In this document: positions 1 to 10,010 of the stretch, piece by piece
Position numbering within the stretch: the first letter of the stretch is position 1
Layout: each line of letters starts with the position of its first letter
DNA from: UMGS1491 sp944380925
GTDB lineage: Bacteria > Bacillota > Clostridia > Oscillospirales > Acutalibacteraceae
Assembly: GCA_944380925.1 (NCBI GenBank)
Contig: CALWJD010000004.1
Coordinates: 1 to 64,000 of the forward strand
DNA: 64,000 bases
Direction of reading: 5' to 3'
Notes under the pieces: generated by a model
The model's database searches: none
What the model was told of the DNA's origin: nothing
What the model saw: the letters and a program-made list of their open reading frames with translations, nothing else
Program-made: the position numbers and the translations under genes

Positions 1-81
1 GTCAACACTTTTTTCCCCTTCCACTCACCTTTTACCTTTTTAACAAGCCTGCCAAACTTCGTTGAATGTTTTTGTGACTTT

Positions 82-2649
82 TTACATATGAATGCTCGTT
101 ATGGCGTCCAACACTTGGTTCTCCGAAGCTTTGCAACCCCCTGTTGCAAGTTTTTTATTTCCGCCACCTTTTCCGCCAATTTTTTCCATAATACTCTTAA
201 GAATATCGTTTGCAAAGTGTTTTGGCATCATATCATCACTAACCGCTACAATAACCTGTTTTTTATCATCTCCCGACAAACAAACAACCACACAGCCTAC
301 CTCATCAGAAATTTTAGCTATGTCACTACTAAGCTTTTTATAATGTTCTTGCACACGTATATACCCTATTTTTAAGCCTGAGCAATTGCCTATGTACTTA
401 ATATCTTCCTTACTTACAGATTTAACTTCCGGCTTTTTATTAGATCTTTCGAGCAATTCTTTTTTTGCTTTTTCGGCAGCCATTTCAGGTTTAACTTTTA
501 AAATTCTTGCAAGTTCATTTAAATCTTTAACCTTATTTTGAATATATGTTAATGCCTCATCGCCCGTAACGGCCGTGATCCTTTTTATGCCTTTGCCAAT
601 TCCTTCTGCCGATAACACGCAAAACAAGCCTATATTACCGGTTCTATCAGTATGGGTACCCCCACAAAGTTCTTTGGAAACCTCGCCAAAACTGACAACT
701 CTTACGTTATCGCCATATTTATTTTCAAAAAGCGCCATTGCGCCATCGGAAATTGCATCGGAAAGCTTTTTGATTTCCACGTTTCTTGCAAAATTATCTC
801 TAATATAGCCGTTTACAATTTTTTCTATTTCGAAAATTTCTTCTTCACTAAGCGTGTTATCGTAATTAAAATCAAAACGAAGTTTGTTTTCTTCAACTTT
901 TGACCCGGCTTGGTGAAGATTTTTGCCATAAACCTTTTGCAAAGCACTTTGAAGCAAATGCACGGCGGAATGATTATTTGCAATTTTTTTGCGGCGATTC
1001 ATGTCTATTTTTGCGGTAACAGCCGGGCTATTTTCAATATTTCCGGAAATAATTTTTCCTATATGCACAAAAGTTCCATTACTAAGCTTTTTGACATCTT
1101 CTATTTTTATATCACAATTTTCGCCAAAAACCGCTCCGGTATCAGCGCACTGGCCACCGGACTCGGCATAAAATGGTGTTTTATCCAAAGCAATATAAAC
1201 ATTTTCATCTTCTTTTAAAACTTTAAGCACATTACACTGACATTCCGAAATATCGTAACCTACAAATTCTGCCGCTTTACAATCCTCAAACTGTTTTAAA
1301 ATATTTTTTAGATTTGCATTTTCGGAACTTCCGTGAACATTTTTAGATTTTTCTTTATGCTCGTTAATTTTATTTTCAAAACCTTTTTTATCAACATTCA
1401 TACCGTTTTCTTCAGCGTATCCGCATATTATATCAAACGGCAAACCATAAGTTGTAACCAATTCAAACGCTTCATCTGAAGAAATATTTTTACTGCTTAA
1501 TTTAATTTGTTCAAGACGTTCAAGACCATTTTTAAGGACCTTTCCAAATTGTTCTTGCTCTTTCTTAAACTCATCTATGATATAATTTTTATTTTTACTA
1601 AAGTTTGCAAACAGCTCACTATATTTTTCTATTATAAAATTGGCAACGCCCGAAAAATCAAAATCCCAGATTTTATTTTTGGCGGTAATCATCATGCAAC
1701 GTCTTAAAAGTTTACGTGGAATATAGCCCCTACCCTCGTTTGACGGCGGAACTTTTTCGGAAAGTATCAAAGTTGCCGTTCTCAAATGGTCAGTCATAAT
1801 CAATATATCTTTCGCACAAATGCTACTACCACTTGGAATATTGCTTTCGATAAATTTCTTTATGGGATTTAAAAGGTCGGTATCATAAACAGTTGAATAC
1901 CCGCCCAAAACCATGGCAATCCTCTCAAGGCCCGCTCCGGTATCAACGCTCGTGAAACTAAGGCGAGAAAAAGTTTCGTCTGCGTTTTTATTAAGCTGCA
2001 TAAACACGCCGGCATTCCAAATTTCTATATATCTTTTTTTGGTATCAAATTCTCCTCCGGGCACATACTTTAAGCCCTCACCGGTATCATAAAAAATCTC
2101 GGTGCATGGCCCGCAAGGTCCCGTTTCGGCGGTTGGGCCCCAAAAGTTATCTTCTTTTCCGCATTTGACTATATGGTCCTCCGGCATACCCACTTTTTTC
2201 CAGTATTCGTAGGCTTCCTCATCTAAAGGCAAATCTAAATCCTTATCTCCCGAAAAAACAGTAACATAAAGCTTTTCTTTCGGAATATTTAAGTACTTAG
2301 TCAAAAATTCAAAAGCAAGAGCTATTGCTTTTTCTTTAAAATAATCATTTATTGACCAACTTCCAAGCATTTGAAAGCTCGTTAAGTGATGCTTATCCCC
2401 CACAGAATCTATATCAATTGTTCTTATGCAAGACTGAATATCACAAAGCCTTGGGCAAGGCGGTTTTTCCACGCCCGTAAAATAGTTTTTAATCGGAGCC
2501 ATACCTGAATTAATAAATAAAAGCGTGGGATCGTTCTTCGGAATAATCGAAGAATTGGTTATTTCCATATGACCCCTTTCTTTAAAGAACGACAAAAATT
2601 TGTTTTTTATTTCTATTGAAGATAATTTTTCTGAAAATAATCTTTCCAC
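82..2649 (-). CDS. alaS: Alanyl-tRNA synthetase
   Basis: Charges tRNA-Ala with alanine in the cytoplasm and edits mischarged Ser/Gly. The 855-residue product has the usual full-length order: class II catalytic core (about residues 1-240), tRNA-recognition region, editing domain with the HxxxH zinc motif at 560-564 (HSAVH) and CGGTH at 662-666, then a C-terminal oligomerisation domain ending in a Gly-rich DHHA1-type stretch. It starts at GTG, with AAAGGGGAA about 7 bases upstream. An ATG a few bases before it is out of frame. A strong promoter lies just upstream at 2691-2719, and no T-box leader motif is visible, so tRNA-dependent antitermination is not evident. Identification is secure. Confidence 0.98.
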   Translation of the reverse strand: MERLFSEKLSSIEIKNKFLSFFKERGHMEITNSSIIPKNDPTLLFINSGMAPIKNYFTGVEKPPCPRLCDIQSCIRTIDIDSVGDKHHLTSFQMLGSWSINDYFKEKAIALAFEFLTKYLNIPKEKLYVTVFSGDKDLDLPLDEEAYEYWKKVGMPEDHIVKCGKEDNFWGPTAETGPCGPCTEIFYDTGEGLKYVPGGEFDTKKRYIEIWNAGVFMQLNKNADETFSRLSFTSVDTGAGLERIAMVLGGYSTVYDTDLLNPIKKFIESNIPSGSSICAKDILIMTDHLRTATLILSEKVPPSNEGRGYIPRKLLRRCMMITAKNKIWDFDFSGVANFIIEKYSELFANFSKNKNYIIDEFKKEQEQFGKVLKNGLERLEQIKLSSKNISSDEAFELVTTYGLPFDIICGYAEENGMNVDKKGFENKINEHKEKSKNVHGSSENANLKNILKQFEDCKAAEFVGYDISECQCNVLKVLKEDENVYIALDKTPFYAESGGQCADTGAVFGENCDIKIEDVKKLSNGTFVHIGKIISGNIENSPAVTAKIDMNRRKKIANNHSAVHLLQSALQKVYGKNLHQAGSKVEENKLRFDFNYDNTLSEEEIFEIEKIVNGYIRDNFARNVEIKKLSDAISDGAMALFENKYGDNVRVVSFGEVSKELCGGTHTDRTGNIGLFCVLSAEGIGKGIKRITAVTGDEALTYIQNKVKDLNELARILKVKPEMAAEKAKKELLERSNKKPEVKSVSKEDIKYIGNCSGLKIGYIRVQEHYKKLSSDIAKISDEVGCVVVCLSGDDKKQVIVAVSDDMMPKHFANDILKSIMEKIGGKGGGNKKLATGGCKASENQVLDAITSIHM

Positions 2650-2690
2650 TGCGCATTTCCCCTTTAAAGCTTAAATTATTGATAATTATT

Positions 2691-2719
2691 ATTATATTCT
2701 CTAACGAGCCATAAAGCAA
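2691..2719 (-). promoter_or_regulatory. Sigma-A-type promoter of alaS
   Basis: On the minus strand TTGCTT and TATAAT are separated by exactly 17 bases, and the -10 box ends about 40 bases before the alaS start codon. The match and position make it the likely alaS promoter. Confidence 0.7.
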
Positions 2720-2950
2720 GAAACGAACACCTAGGAAACATATTAAATTAAATACTTACGCCCATTTAAAGGATTAACGAAGATGATTTCGGTAAAAAAC
2801 ACGCAGTAATATTGCGGCCACAATAATTTTAGTTCTGACGCTAATCGTTGTTAACAAAATCAGGTTTCAACTATTTCCAATCAAAAAACATTAGATATCT
2901 ACACATTTACGCATAGATACCTATTTATTTTATTTTTTAATTTCACTATA
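2720..2950. other. Intergenic stretch without recognised features
   Basis: AT-rich sequence between the alaS promoter and the end of the next minus-strand gene. I see no convincing hairpin, tRNA, T-box or small ORF with a ribosome binding site. Confidence 0.5.
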
Positions 2951-3763
2951 TTATCCGCATGAACTACAAGATGATGAACTTTCATCTAAGGTTCTGGGTG
3001 GGAAAAACTCCTCTGTTGGGAATTCTATTCTGCTAAAGAGTTCACATGGGTTATCTGTGGACGTTACGCATTCTTTACGCGGAATACAAAAATCATAAGC
3101 AGGTATTCGCATTTGAACATTTCTTTCAATCTGAACAATACTAAAAAGTCCAAGCGATACCGCAACGGTTTTGCCAACGTTATTGCTGCGAACGAATTCA
3201 CCGCCAAATCTGCGGCAAATGGATTCCGGCACTCTGCAAGGGTGCCTGTGGGGGCATTCTGAAGGCGTGCAGATTCTGGCATCAAGCGCAATCGGATCTG
3301 CCACTTGGACAATGGCTCTGGGGAGATTTTTAGAAGTTGGGTTTTGAATATCCAAACCTTCGGAAACATAATCGGAGCTAAAAATTTTAACGTTGCCCTC
3401 GCTACCATAAAGAACGGCTTTTTTGTTAAAAACGCAAAGCCCCGGTACTGTTGCGGGCATTACCGAAGGAGAAATAAACGCCTCCAAAATAACCTCAAAG
3501 AAAAATGTTATATCAACAGAATAATACCCCTTCCTAAATGGGACAGGTTCCAAATCGACCTGGGTATTTATAACATTTACGTCTTTTACCCTTACGTTAT
3601 TGGCTTGCTCAATGATATTCTGACCTGACTCGCTAAAATTAACTCTTAAATTTTCCAAGCAATCCTTATCTGCGCAAGAATCATACACTCTATATGCATC
3701 TATACAAATGGATTCTTTAAATTGATTATCTTGACATGAAAATGTGGAAAAATTTTCCGTCAT
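2951..3763 (-). CDS. Conserved Cys-rich protein of unknown function
   Basis: The 270-residue product has no signal peptide or membrane helix. It contains repeated Cys motifs (VYDSCADKDCLENL near residue 25, a CTPSECPHRHPC cluster in the middle) and ends in a Ser/Cys tail, CSSCG. It resembles a conserved, structurally uncharacterised protein of spore-forming Clostridia; I recognise the style but cannot name a Pfam family. A spore-coat or metal-binding role is inference only. The start is set at the ATG preceded by GGAGGGAG 8 bases upstream; a longer in-frame ATG 18 bases earlier overlaps that site and is unlikely. It is monocistronic, between alaS and pcrA. Confidence 0.75.
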   Translation of the reverse strand: MTENFSTFSCQDNQFKESICIDAYRVYDSCADKDCLENLRVNFSESGQNIIEQANNVRVKDVNVINTQVDLEPVPFRKGYYSVDITFFFEVILEAFISPSVMPATVPGLCVFNKKAVLYGSEGNVKIFSSDYVSEGLDIQNPTSKNLPRAIVQVADPIALDARICTPSECPHRHPCRVPESICRRFGGEFVRSNNVGKTVAVSLGLFSIVQIERNVQMRIPAYDFCIPRKECVTSTDNPCELFSRIEFPTEEFFPPRTLDESSSSCSSCG

Positions 3764-3935
3764 ATAAAAAACTCCCTCCATAATAAAGGACGTTTAACAT
3801 AGATTATCGACTTTAAACATTTGCTTTTAGATATCTATATTAATTTTCCTGATATTAAAAATTCTTAATTATTTTGATTTTCAATATCATATTATGGAAG
3901 AAGATTTATATATGTTACTTAAAAAATTTTTGGTT

Positions 3936-6335
3936 TTATTGCTTTTCAAGGTGCGCCATGTTAGCCATAAGCCGTTTTTCTTCGTTTCCAAATGTAACCG
4001 TTAAAAGTGCATCACCACCCATAGGCATTACTGTTTTTACCGTGCCAACACCAAAAACTTTATGGCTTACCACGTCACCTACGTTATATGACTGCTTTGC
4101 TTCGCTACCTGCGGCACTTCCGCCGGCAATTGAGCCGAAATGCCTTGCCGCCAAAACAGATTTTGCACGCAACTCTTGCGCCGACCTTGGAGTTTCCTCA
4201 CCTTTGGCCAAATCTTTCCAATCTCTGGATTTTGTTTTTTCCAGAAGCTCATCAGGAATTTCTGATAAAAATCTTGAAGCTTTATTATGAGTTGTACTAC
4301 CAAATATCATACGACTATCTGAATTTAAAATATAAAGCCTTTCTCTTGAACGTGTTATGCCAACATACGCAAGTCGGCGTTCCTCTTCGATATCTTCTTC
4401 ACTACCGAAAGACTGAAGTCCCGGGAAAATACCTTCCTCAAAACCGGGCAAGAAAACCGTGTTAAACTCTAAGCCCTTAGCCGAATGAAGGGTCATAAGA
4501 ACCACCGCATCCGAATTTTCATCGTAATTATCTATATCAGAAAGCAAAGAAACTTCCTCTAAAAATCCGGAAAGAGTTGCTGTGCCTTGGGCTTCTTCCT
4601 CATATTTCTTAATATTACTTAAAAGCTCCATTACGTTTTCTATACGTGACTCTGTAGCGTCTTTATCTTGCTTTAAATAATCGATGTACCCTGTTCGCTC
4701 CAAAATCATATTATAAAGTTCAGAAATGGAAACGTGATCATGGTTATATGCATAAGCAAGGCCATCTATAAGATCCGCAAAAGCTTTTAACTTTACGGAA
4801 ACCCTTTGCAAACCGTCATATTCTTCGCAATTCCTAATAACCGACAAAAGATCTATACCATCTTCTTCGGCAATTTCAGAAGCTTGCGCTATGGTGCGCT
4901 CCCCTATGGATCTGCGTGGTTGATTGATAATCCTTTTAAGTCTGACCTCGTCACATGGGTTATTTATAACATTTAAATACGCAATCATATCACGTACTTC
5001 TTTTCTTTCATAAAACCTAAGTCCGCCGAGTATACGATAAGGAACGCCCGACTTCATAAAAACTTTTTCTATCACATTTGACTGCGAATTCATGCGGTAA
5101 AGAACCGCAAAATCAGAATACTTTCCGCCCTTGGCAACGCTATCTTGTATTATTTCGTTAATATGGTCAGCTTCATCATGTTCGTTATAAGCGGTGTGAA
5201 CGTGTATTTTGTCACCTATGCAGTTTTCAGTCCAAAGGGTCTTACCTTTTCTGTTTTCGTTGTTTTCTATAACTGCATTTGCAGCGCTAAGTATATTCTT
5301 TGTGGAACGATAATTTTGCTCTAATCTTATAATTTTTGTTCCTTCAAAATTCTTATCAAAATTCATTATGTTTTCTATCGTGGCACCGCGGAACTTATAT
5401 ATGCTCTGGTCGTCATCGCCCACAACGCATAAATTATGAGTTTTTCCCACCAAAAGTTTTATAAGCTTATATTGCGCATAGTTTGTATCCTGATACTCAT
5501 CAACCAAAATGTATTTAAATTTATTTTGATAGTTTTCAAGAACATCGGGGCAAGATTCAAATAGCTTTATGGTGTTTACTATAAGATCATCAAAATCCAT
5601 GGCATCAGATTCTTTAAGTTTTCTTTGGTAAAGTTCGTAAATATCGGAAATACCAGAAAGCCTAAAATCATTTTTAGTGTCTATTCTATATTGATGGCAA
5701 TCAATTAATTTATCCTTTGCGCTCGATATTTCATATCTTATGGTTTTATAGCTTAAGAATTTATCATCAAGCTTTAAATTTTTTTCACATTCTTTTATCA
5801 AACGCTTGGAATCATCGTCATCGTATATTGCAAAATGCTTGGAATACCCTAAACGTTCTGCATGAATTCTTAAAATCCTTGCACACAGCGAATGAAACGT
5901 TGAAGCCCAAACTTCACGACTGATCTCCCCCAAAGCATTTGACAGACGATTTTTAAGTTCATTTGCCGCTTTATTGGTAAAAGTTATAGCCAAAATATTC
6001 CAGGGATTAACTTTATTATGTGCGATCCATTCGTTAATCTCTCCTGCATGCCCGCCATTATCAACAATTGACTTCATATTGGCAACAATTTCTTCTGTTA
6101 CCGCCTGCGGAACCGTGCTCGATTCGTAGGCATCACCATAAGTTATCATATTAACTATACGATTGATTATAACAGTTGTTTTTCCGCTACCCGCTCCCGC
6201 CAAAACAACAAGCGGCCCATTTACCGAAAAAACAGCCTCCTTTTGGTTTGAGTTCATACGGGAAAAACTGTTTTCAAGCAACTTTTTCTTTAACTCTTTA
6301 TATTTTTTTTCTAAACTTTTATTCAAAATACGCAC
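3936..6335 (-). CDS. pcrA: ATP-dependent DNA helicase PcrA/UvrD
   Basis: Superfamily 1A 3'-5' helicase for DNA repair and rolling-circle replication. Walker A GAGSGKT is at residues 47-53, helicase motif II DEYQDTN at 279-285 and motif III QSIYKFRGA at 310-318. Motifs IV-VI follow, including the VVLMTLHSAKGLEF segment, and the C-terminus is a PcrA-type domain of the form VGDVVSHKVFGVGTV. The product is 799 residues against about 740 for Bacillus PcrA. Part of the excess is an insert of about 40 residues (roughly 68-108) between motif I and the PWNILAITFT motif Ia, which I associate with Oscillospirales homologues (inference). The GTG start has only a weak ribosome site; a TTG four codons later is an alternative. 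Confidence 0.95.
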   Translation of the reverse strand: MRILNKSLEKKYKELKKKLLENSFSRMNSNQKEAVFSVNGPLVVLAGAGSGKTTVIINRIVNMITYGDAYESSTVPQAVTEEIVANMKSIVDNGGHAGEINEWIAHNKVNPWNILAITFTNKAANELKNRLSNALGEISREVWASTFHSLCARILRIHAERLGYSKHFAIYDDDDSKRLIKECEKNLKLDDKFLSYKTIRYEISSAKDKLIDCHQYRIDTKNDFRLSGISDIYELYQRKLKESDAMDFDDLIVNTIKLFESCPDVLENYQNKFKYILVDEYQDTNYAQYKLIKLLVGKTHNLCVVGDDDQSIYKFRGATIENIMNFDKNFEGTKIIRLEQNYRSTKNILSAANAVIENNENRKGKTLWTENCIGDKIHVHTAYNEHDEADHINEIIQDSVAKGGKYSDFAVLYRMNSQSNVIEKVFMKSGVPYRILGGLRFYERKEVRDMIAYLNVINNPCDEVRLKRIINQPRRSIGERTIAQASEIAEEDGIDLLSVIRNCEEYDGLQRVSVKLKAFADLIDGLAYAYNHDHVSISELYNMILERTGYIDYLKQDKDATESRIENVMELLSNIKKYEEEAQGTATLSGFLEEVSLLSDIDNYDENSDAVVLMTLHSAKGLEFNTVFLPGFEEGIFPGLQSFGSEEDIEEERRLAYVGITRSRERLYILNSDSRMIFGSTTHNKASRFLSEIPDELLEKTKSRDWKDLAKGEETPRSAQELRAKSVLAARHFGSIAGGSAAGSEAKQSYNVGDVVSHKVFGVGTVKTVMPMGGDALLTVTFGNEEKRLMANMAHLEKQ

Positions 6336-6541
6336 ACCGCCACATTCCAGAGCATAAAAAAATAACTAATCTATAAGCAAAGGCTCATAAACAATTTTAA
6401 ACATTTTACTTTAAGACATTAAATTCGTAAGCTCTTATAATTTACTTCAATATTTATTTTACAACTTTTTTTAATAAAAATCAAATTTACACACCATAAA
6501 AATAAATTATTCAAAAATAACATGTGTAGGCATTTTATAAC

Positions 6542-7357
6542 CTAAGTTGATATAGTTTCTATTTTATCCAAGTCAAAAACTTTGGGCAAACTATCTTGCT
6601 CTTCGCCGAACCTAACTTTAACTTGTGATTTTATTATAAGCCTATCCACAACCTCGCCTACTCCATCGGGAGTGGAAACTTTTTGCCCATTTTCCGGCAT
6701 ATGGCTTAGCATTTCCCTGTAAGTATCTTCTTCATATTTCAAACAGCACATGAGGCGTCCGCAAAGCCCCGAAAGCTTGGTAGGATTTAAAGATATTCCC
6801 TGATCCTTCGCCATTTTAATTGAAACCGGCTGAAAATCATTTAAAAATGTTCCACAACAAAGGCATTTTCCGCATGGCCCCAAGCCTCCTAGCATTTTGG
6901 CTTCATCTCTTATTCCTACTTGCCGGAGTTCTATCCTTACTCTGAAAATTTTCGCCAAATCTTTAACTAAATTACGAAAATCAACACGATTATCGGCAAC
7001 AAAATAAAAAATAACTTTATTTCTTCCGAAAGTATACTCTACGTCTATAAGCTTCATATTCAGCTTATGCTCTTCAATTTTTTCTTTGCAAATAATTCCT
7101 GCTTTTTTTTCTTCTTCGGCTTTCTCTTTTATGGATTCCAAATCTTTTTCTGTGGCTTTGCGTATAATTTTTTCCGTGGGTTCGGCTAAATCAGGGTGGC
7201 TCTCTTGCGAAACTTTTACTAATACTTTTCCGTTTTCCGTACCAAGTTTCGTTTCGGCAATAACGATATCTCCTACCTCGAGTTTATCGTTACCCTTATA
7301 AGACAAGTAACTTATTTTGCCAATTTCTCTAAATCTTACTCCAAATATTTCAGACAT
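6542..7357 (-). CDS. ricT: PSP1-domain protein RicT (YaaT)
   Basis: Homologue of B. subtilis RicT/YaaT, part of the Fe-S-containing Ric complex that helps RNase Y mature mRNAs and affects sporulation and biofilm programmes. The 271-residue chain carries the PSP1 domain and the hallmark Cys pairs: GPCGKCLCCGTFL followed by GLCGRLMCCLKYE. These are likely cluster ligands. The ATG has GAGG about 6 bases upstream. It follows holB by 33 bases on the same strand, as in the Bacillus yaaQ-yaaR-holB-yaaT cluster, so co-transcription is likely. RicA and RicF are not in this window. Confidence 0.93.
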   Translation of the reverse strand: MSEIFGVRFREIGKISYLSYKGNDKLEVGDIVIAETKLGTENGKVLVKVSQESHPDLAEPTEKIIRKATEKDLESIKEKAEEEKKAGIICKEKIEEHKLNMKLIDVEYTFGRNKVIFYFVADNRVDFRNLVKDLAKIFRVRIELRQVGIRDEAKMLGGLGPCGKCLCCGTFLNDFQPVSIKMAKDQGISLNPTKLSGLCGRLMCCLKYEEDTYREMLSHMPENGQKVSTPDGVGEVVDRLIIKSQVKVRFGEEQDSLPKVFDLDKIETIST

Positions 7358-7390
7358 AAAAACCTCATCAACCTTCCCGCAAAATTCATA

Positions 7391-8191
7391 TCATAAACAT
7401 GAGCACACAGCACAGACAAGTAAATTCATATTCACATTCTTATCTACCAAATCCGCAAGTTTTCTTAAATTATCTATTTTTAAAATCAGGCTACTTTCCA
7501 AACTTTTCTCCAAATTTTCGTTTTTAAAACAATCAACAAATCTTTCGATTACATTTTCAATTAATAATTTAAACTCCTTGCGCTCTAAACCTAATTCAGA
7601 TAAATATTCCAATATTTTATCGTTTCTGCCACCAAGAGATTCTTTAGCAATTTTCTCTGATAAAGCAACTATTTCATTCGTTTCATTTTCGGAAATATTT
7701 TTAATTTTAAAAATATGTGAGCGAGATCGTATGGTGGAAAGCAAATTGTCACAAAAAGCACAAATTAAAACAAAAGTTACATTCTTAGGGGGCTCTTCTA
7801 AAATTTTTATTAAAGCATTTTGCGCTTGAACGGTCATAAAATCGGCATCTTTGATAATATAGAATTTGCCCATTCCTTCATTACAGATTATATACGCATC
7901 TTCTCTTATTTTTCTTATATCATCTATTTTAATGGATTTGTTTTTTTCGCTCGTTTCAATAACCGTAACGTCAGGATGAGCATTACTTTCCATTTTTATG
8001 CAGTTTCCGCATATACCGCAAGGCTTTTCTTTTCCGGTGCATAATCTAATCTTTACGATATTTCTAAAAAAATCCAGAGCGTCCTGAGTTTCTTCGCATT
8101 CAATTATTAAAGCATGAGAAAGCTCCCCTGACCTTGCAAGGTCAAGCAGCATATCCTTTTGACCATCAAAACCAATATTTTCGGACATCAT
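7391..8191 (-). CDS. holB: DNA polymerase III delta' subunit
   Basis: Clamp-loader subunit of the replicative polymerase. The 266-residue product shows the zinc-binding Cys spacing of delta' and tau proteins (CTGKEKPCGICGNC, residues about 52-65) and the sensor-like segment ILEEPPKNVTFVLIC. It is somewhat shorter than the usual 310-330 residues and diverged at the C-terminus. Two ATG codons are adjacent at the start, either of which could be used. It sits between darA and ricT in a conserved cluster; tmk and yaaR, its common partners elsewhere, are missing here. Confidence 0.9.
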   Translation of the reverse strand: MMSENIGFDGQKDMLLDLARSGELSHALIIECEETQDALDFFRNIVKIRLCTGKEKPCGICGNCIKMESNAHPDVTVIETSEKNKSIKIDDIRKIREDAYIICNEGMGKFYIIKDADFMTVQAQNALIKILEEPPKNVTFVLICAFCDNLLSTIRSRSHIFKIKNISENETNEIVALSEKIAKESLGGRNDKILEYLSELGLERKEFKLLIENVIERFVDCFKNENLEKSLESSLILKIDNLRKLADLVDKNVNMNLLVCAVCSCL

Positions 8192-8209
8192 ATATCACGC
8201 CTATTTTAT

Positions 8210-8533
8210 CTATACTTTTTCAAATCTATCCACATCAAGAACAAAAATAATCGCACCGCCGGTTGTAACTTCAAAGGGCGTTGTATTCATAACTTCCGAT
8301 ATAAAATTCGGGGTATTTGTGGCAAGCTGTTTACGTTTGCTACTGTACTTTGAAATTATATCTATAACTTTATTTGTTTTGTTATCTTCAACACCTATTA
8401 TAAGGGTGGTATTTCCGGATTTTAAAAACCCACCAGTTGAAGCCATACGGGTAACTTGAAATTCTTCTTCGGTCAATGCGTCCATAACCACCGATGAATC
8501 ATCTTTGCTCATAATTGCCATTACAAGTTTCAT
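8210..8533 (-). CDS. darA: Cyclic-di-AMP receptor PII-like protein
   Basis: Small cytoplasmic PII-like signalling protein (DarA/PstA/YaaQ) that binds cyclic di-AMP. The 107 residues match the family length, and the N-terminal strand plus the TRMASTGGFLKSGNTTLIIGV segment (about 28-48) is diagnostic, including the Thr/Gly loop that contacts the nucleotide. It is encoded between the decarboxylase gene and holB, where Bacillus has yaaQ. Its target is unknown in any species to my knowledge. Confidence 0.93.
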   Translation of the reverse strand: MKLVMAIMSKDDSSVVMDALTEEEFQVTRMASTGGFLKSGNTTLIIGVEDNKTNKVIDIISKYSSKRKQLATNTPNFISEVMNTTPFEVTTGGAIIFVLDVDRFEKV

Positions 8534-8598
8534 AAATTTGTAACCTCCGACTCAGACACAATATTAAATGTATGTATCAAAAATTAAATTATCAAGAA

Positions 8599-9933
8599 TC
8601 ATTTTAACACAGCGAGCTCTGAAATACCATATTTTTTTAGCGCCTCAACTTCAAAATCTCCTATCCTCTCCCCCGGCATAATGACAGGCACTCCCGGCGG
8701 GCAAGGGCAAACAATCTCGGCGGCTATTTTTCTTTCGGAATTTTTTACGTCTACAACTTCTTTTTCCCCCATTATGGATTCTCTTATTGACCCTGCCGCA
8801 ACAGGTAATTTAAATTCCGGATAGCTTAGCGGCTTTTCATTCTTTTTATAAAACTTATTCACATTATTTAAAGCTCTTTTGAGCCTTTGCCAATCTTTTT
8901 TGCTATTAAACGGAGTAGGAATTAAAACAACATAGTCTTCATCACATAGTTCAGGCTCAACCTTAAATTTACGCAAATAATTTCCAAACTCATATCCTGT
9001 TATTCCAAAATTCCAAACACCTAGCGATATTCTAACAGGGTCACACTTTTCATCAAGGACATAAAAGCCTTTCTCTTTTGCTAATTTTTTTATATTTGCG
9101 GTTTTTTCTTTAAGCTTTAAAAATTCTGTTTTTCCTCTGTTTTTCAGCCAATCAATGCAGATATCCATTGATGCCATTATCGGGTAAGAAGGGCTGGTTG
9201 AACCAAAAAGCGCCATCGCACTTTTTGCATCTTTTAAAAACTTCTCATTGTTTATATGAAGCCATGCGCCGCCCGTCAAAACAGGCAAAGTTTTGTGGGC
9301 AGAATCGGCGGCCAAATCTGCCCCTTGCTTTAAGGGGTGCAAATTTTTCCCCACAAACATTAAGTGCGACCCATGCGCATTATCTACAATAACGGGAACG
9401 CCATATTTTTTGCATTCTTCGGAAATAGCTTTTATATCCTGTAAAATCCCGTGATAACTTGGGTTCGTCACATAACATGCTTTTATATCCGCTTCGCTTT
9501 TTAATTTGTTTTTTATTTCCTTAATATTAAGCATATCGTATAATCTATTTTCTTTATTAAACCTGCGCTTTATCCAAATCGGCTCAATGCCAAGCATGGC
9601 CATAGCCGAAACTGCCGAGCGATGAACTACCCTATCGCACAAAATTTTTCCGCCATTAGGCGCTACCAAACGGAGCATTGTTTGTATGCAAAGCGTATTT
9701 CCGCCACTCGAAAAAATTGATTTTTGGTTTTTAAAAAGCGCTGATAAAGAATCCTCTGCTTTTTTTATAATTCCGCTCGCTTCATAAAGGCTATCCGTCA
9801 TGGGAAGTTCCGTAAAATCCAAACTTAAAAGTCTATTAAGCACACTAAAATTACACTTATGGCCGGGCGTATGAAAAGAACTCATATCCATTCTTCTATA
9901 CTTTTTTAGTGATTCGTAAAAATGTCTTCTCAA
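8599..9933 (-). CDS. PLP-dependent Orn/Lys/Arg decarboxylase (YaaO-like)
   Basis: Fold type I pyridoxal-phosphate enzyme of the basic amino acid decarboxylase family, similar to Bacillus YaaO/SpeA. The N-terminus has the HTPGHK motif (about 21-26). The PLP lysine lies in the SAHKTLP motif (near residue 215), preceded by the VDNAHGSHL cofactor aspartate motif. The C-terminal domain carries the CPPGVPVIMPGE signature. At 444 residues it is the short form without a wing domain. The substrate (lysine, arginine or ornithine) cannot be told from sequence. It lies upstream of darA in the same direction. Confidence 0.92.
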   Translation of the reverse strand: MRRHFYESLKKYRRMDMSSFHTPGHKCNFSVLNRLLSLDFTELPMTDSLYEASGIIKKAEDSLSALFKNQKSIFSSGGNTLCIQTMLRLVAPNGGKILCDRVVHRSAVSAMAMLGIEPIWIKRRFNKENRLYDMLNIKEIKNKLKSEADIKACYVTNPSYHGILQDIKAISEECKKYGVPVIVDNAHGSHLMFVGKNLHPLKQGADLAADSAHKTLPVLTGGAWLHINNEKFLKDAKSAMALFGSTSPSYPIMASMDICIDWLKNRGKTEFLKLKEKTANIKKLAKEKGFYVLDEKCDPVRISLGVWNFGITGYEFGNYLRKFKVEPELCDEDYVVLIPTPFNSKKDWQRLKRALNNVNKFYKKNEKPLSYPEFKLPVAAGSIRESIMGEKEVVDVKNSERKIAAEIVCPCPPGVPVIMPGERIGDFEVEALKKYGISELAVLK

Positions 9934-10010
9934 AATTTCCTCCTAAAAATTGAATATATTAAAGGGATTGCGGGAAATCTAAAAATAAAAAATAAAAGGA
10001 AGTGCAAAAA

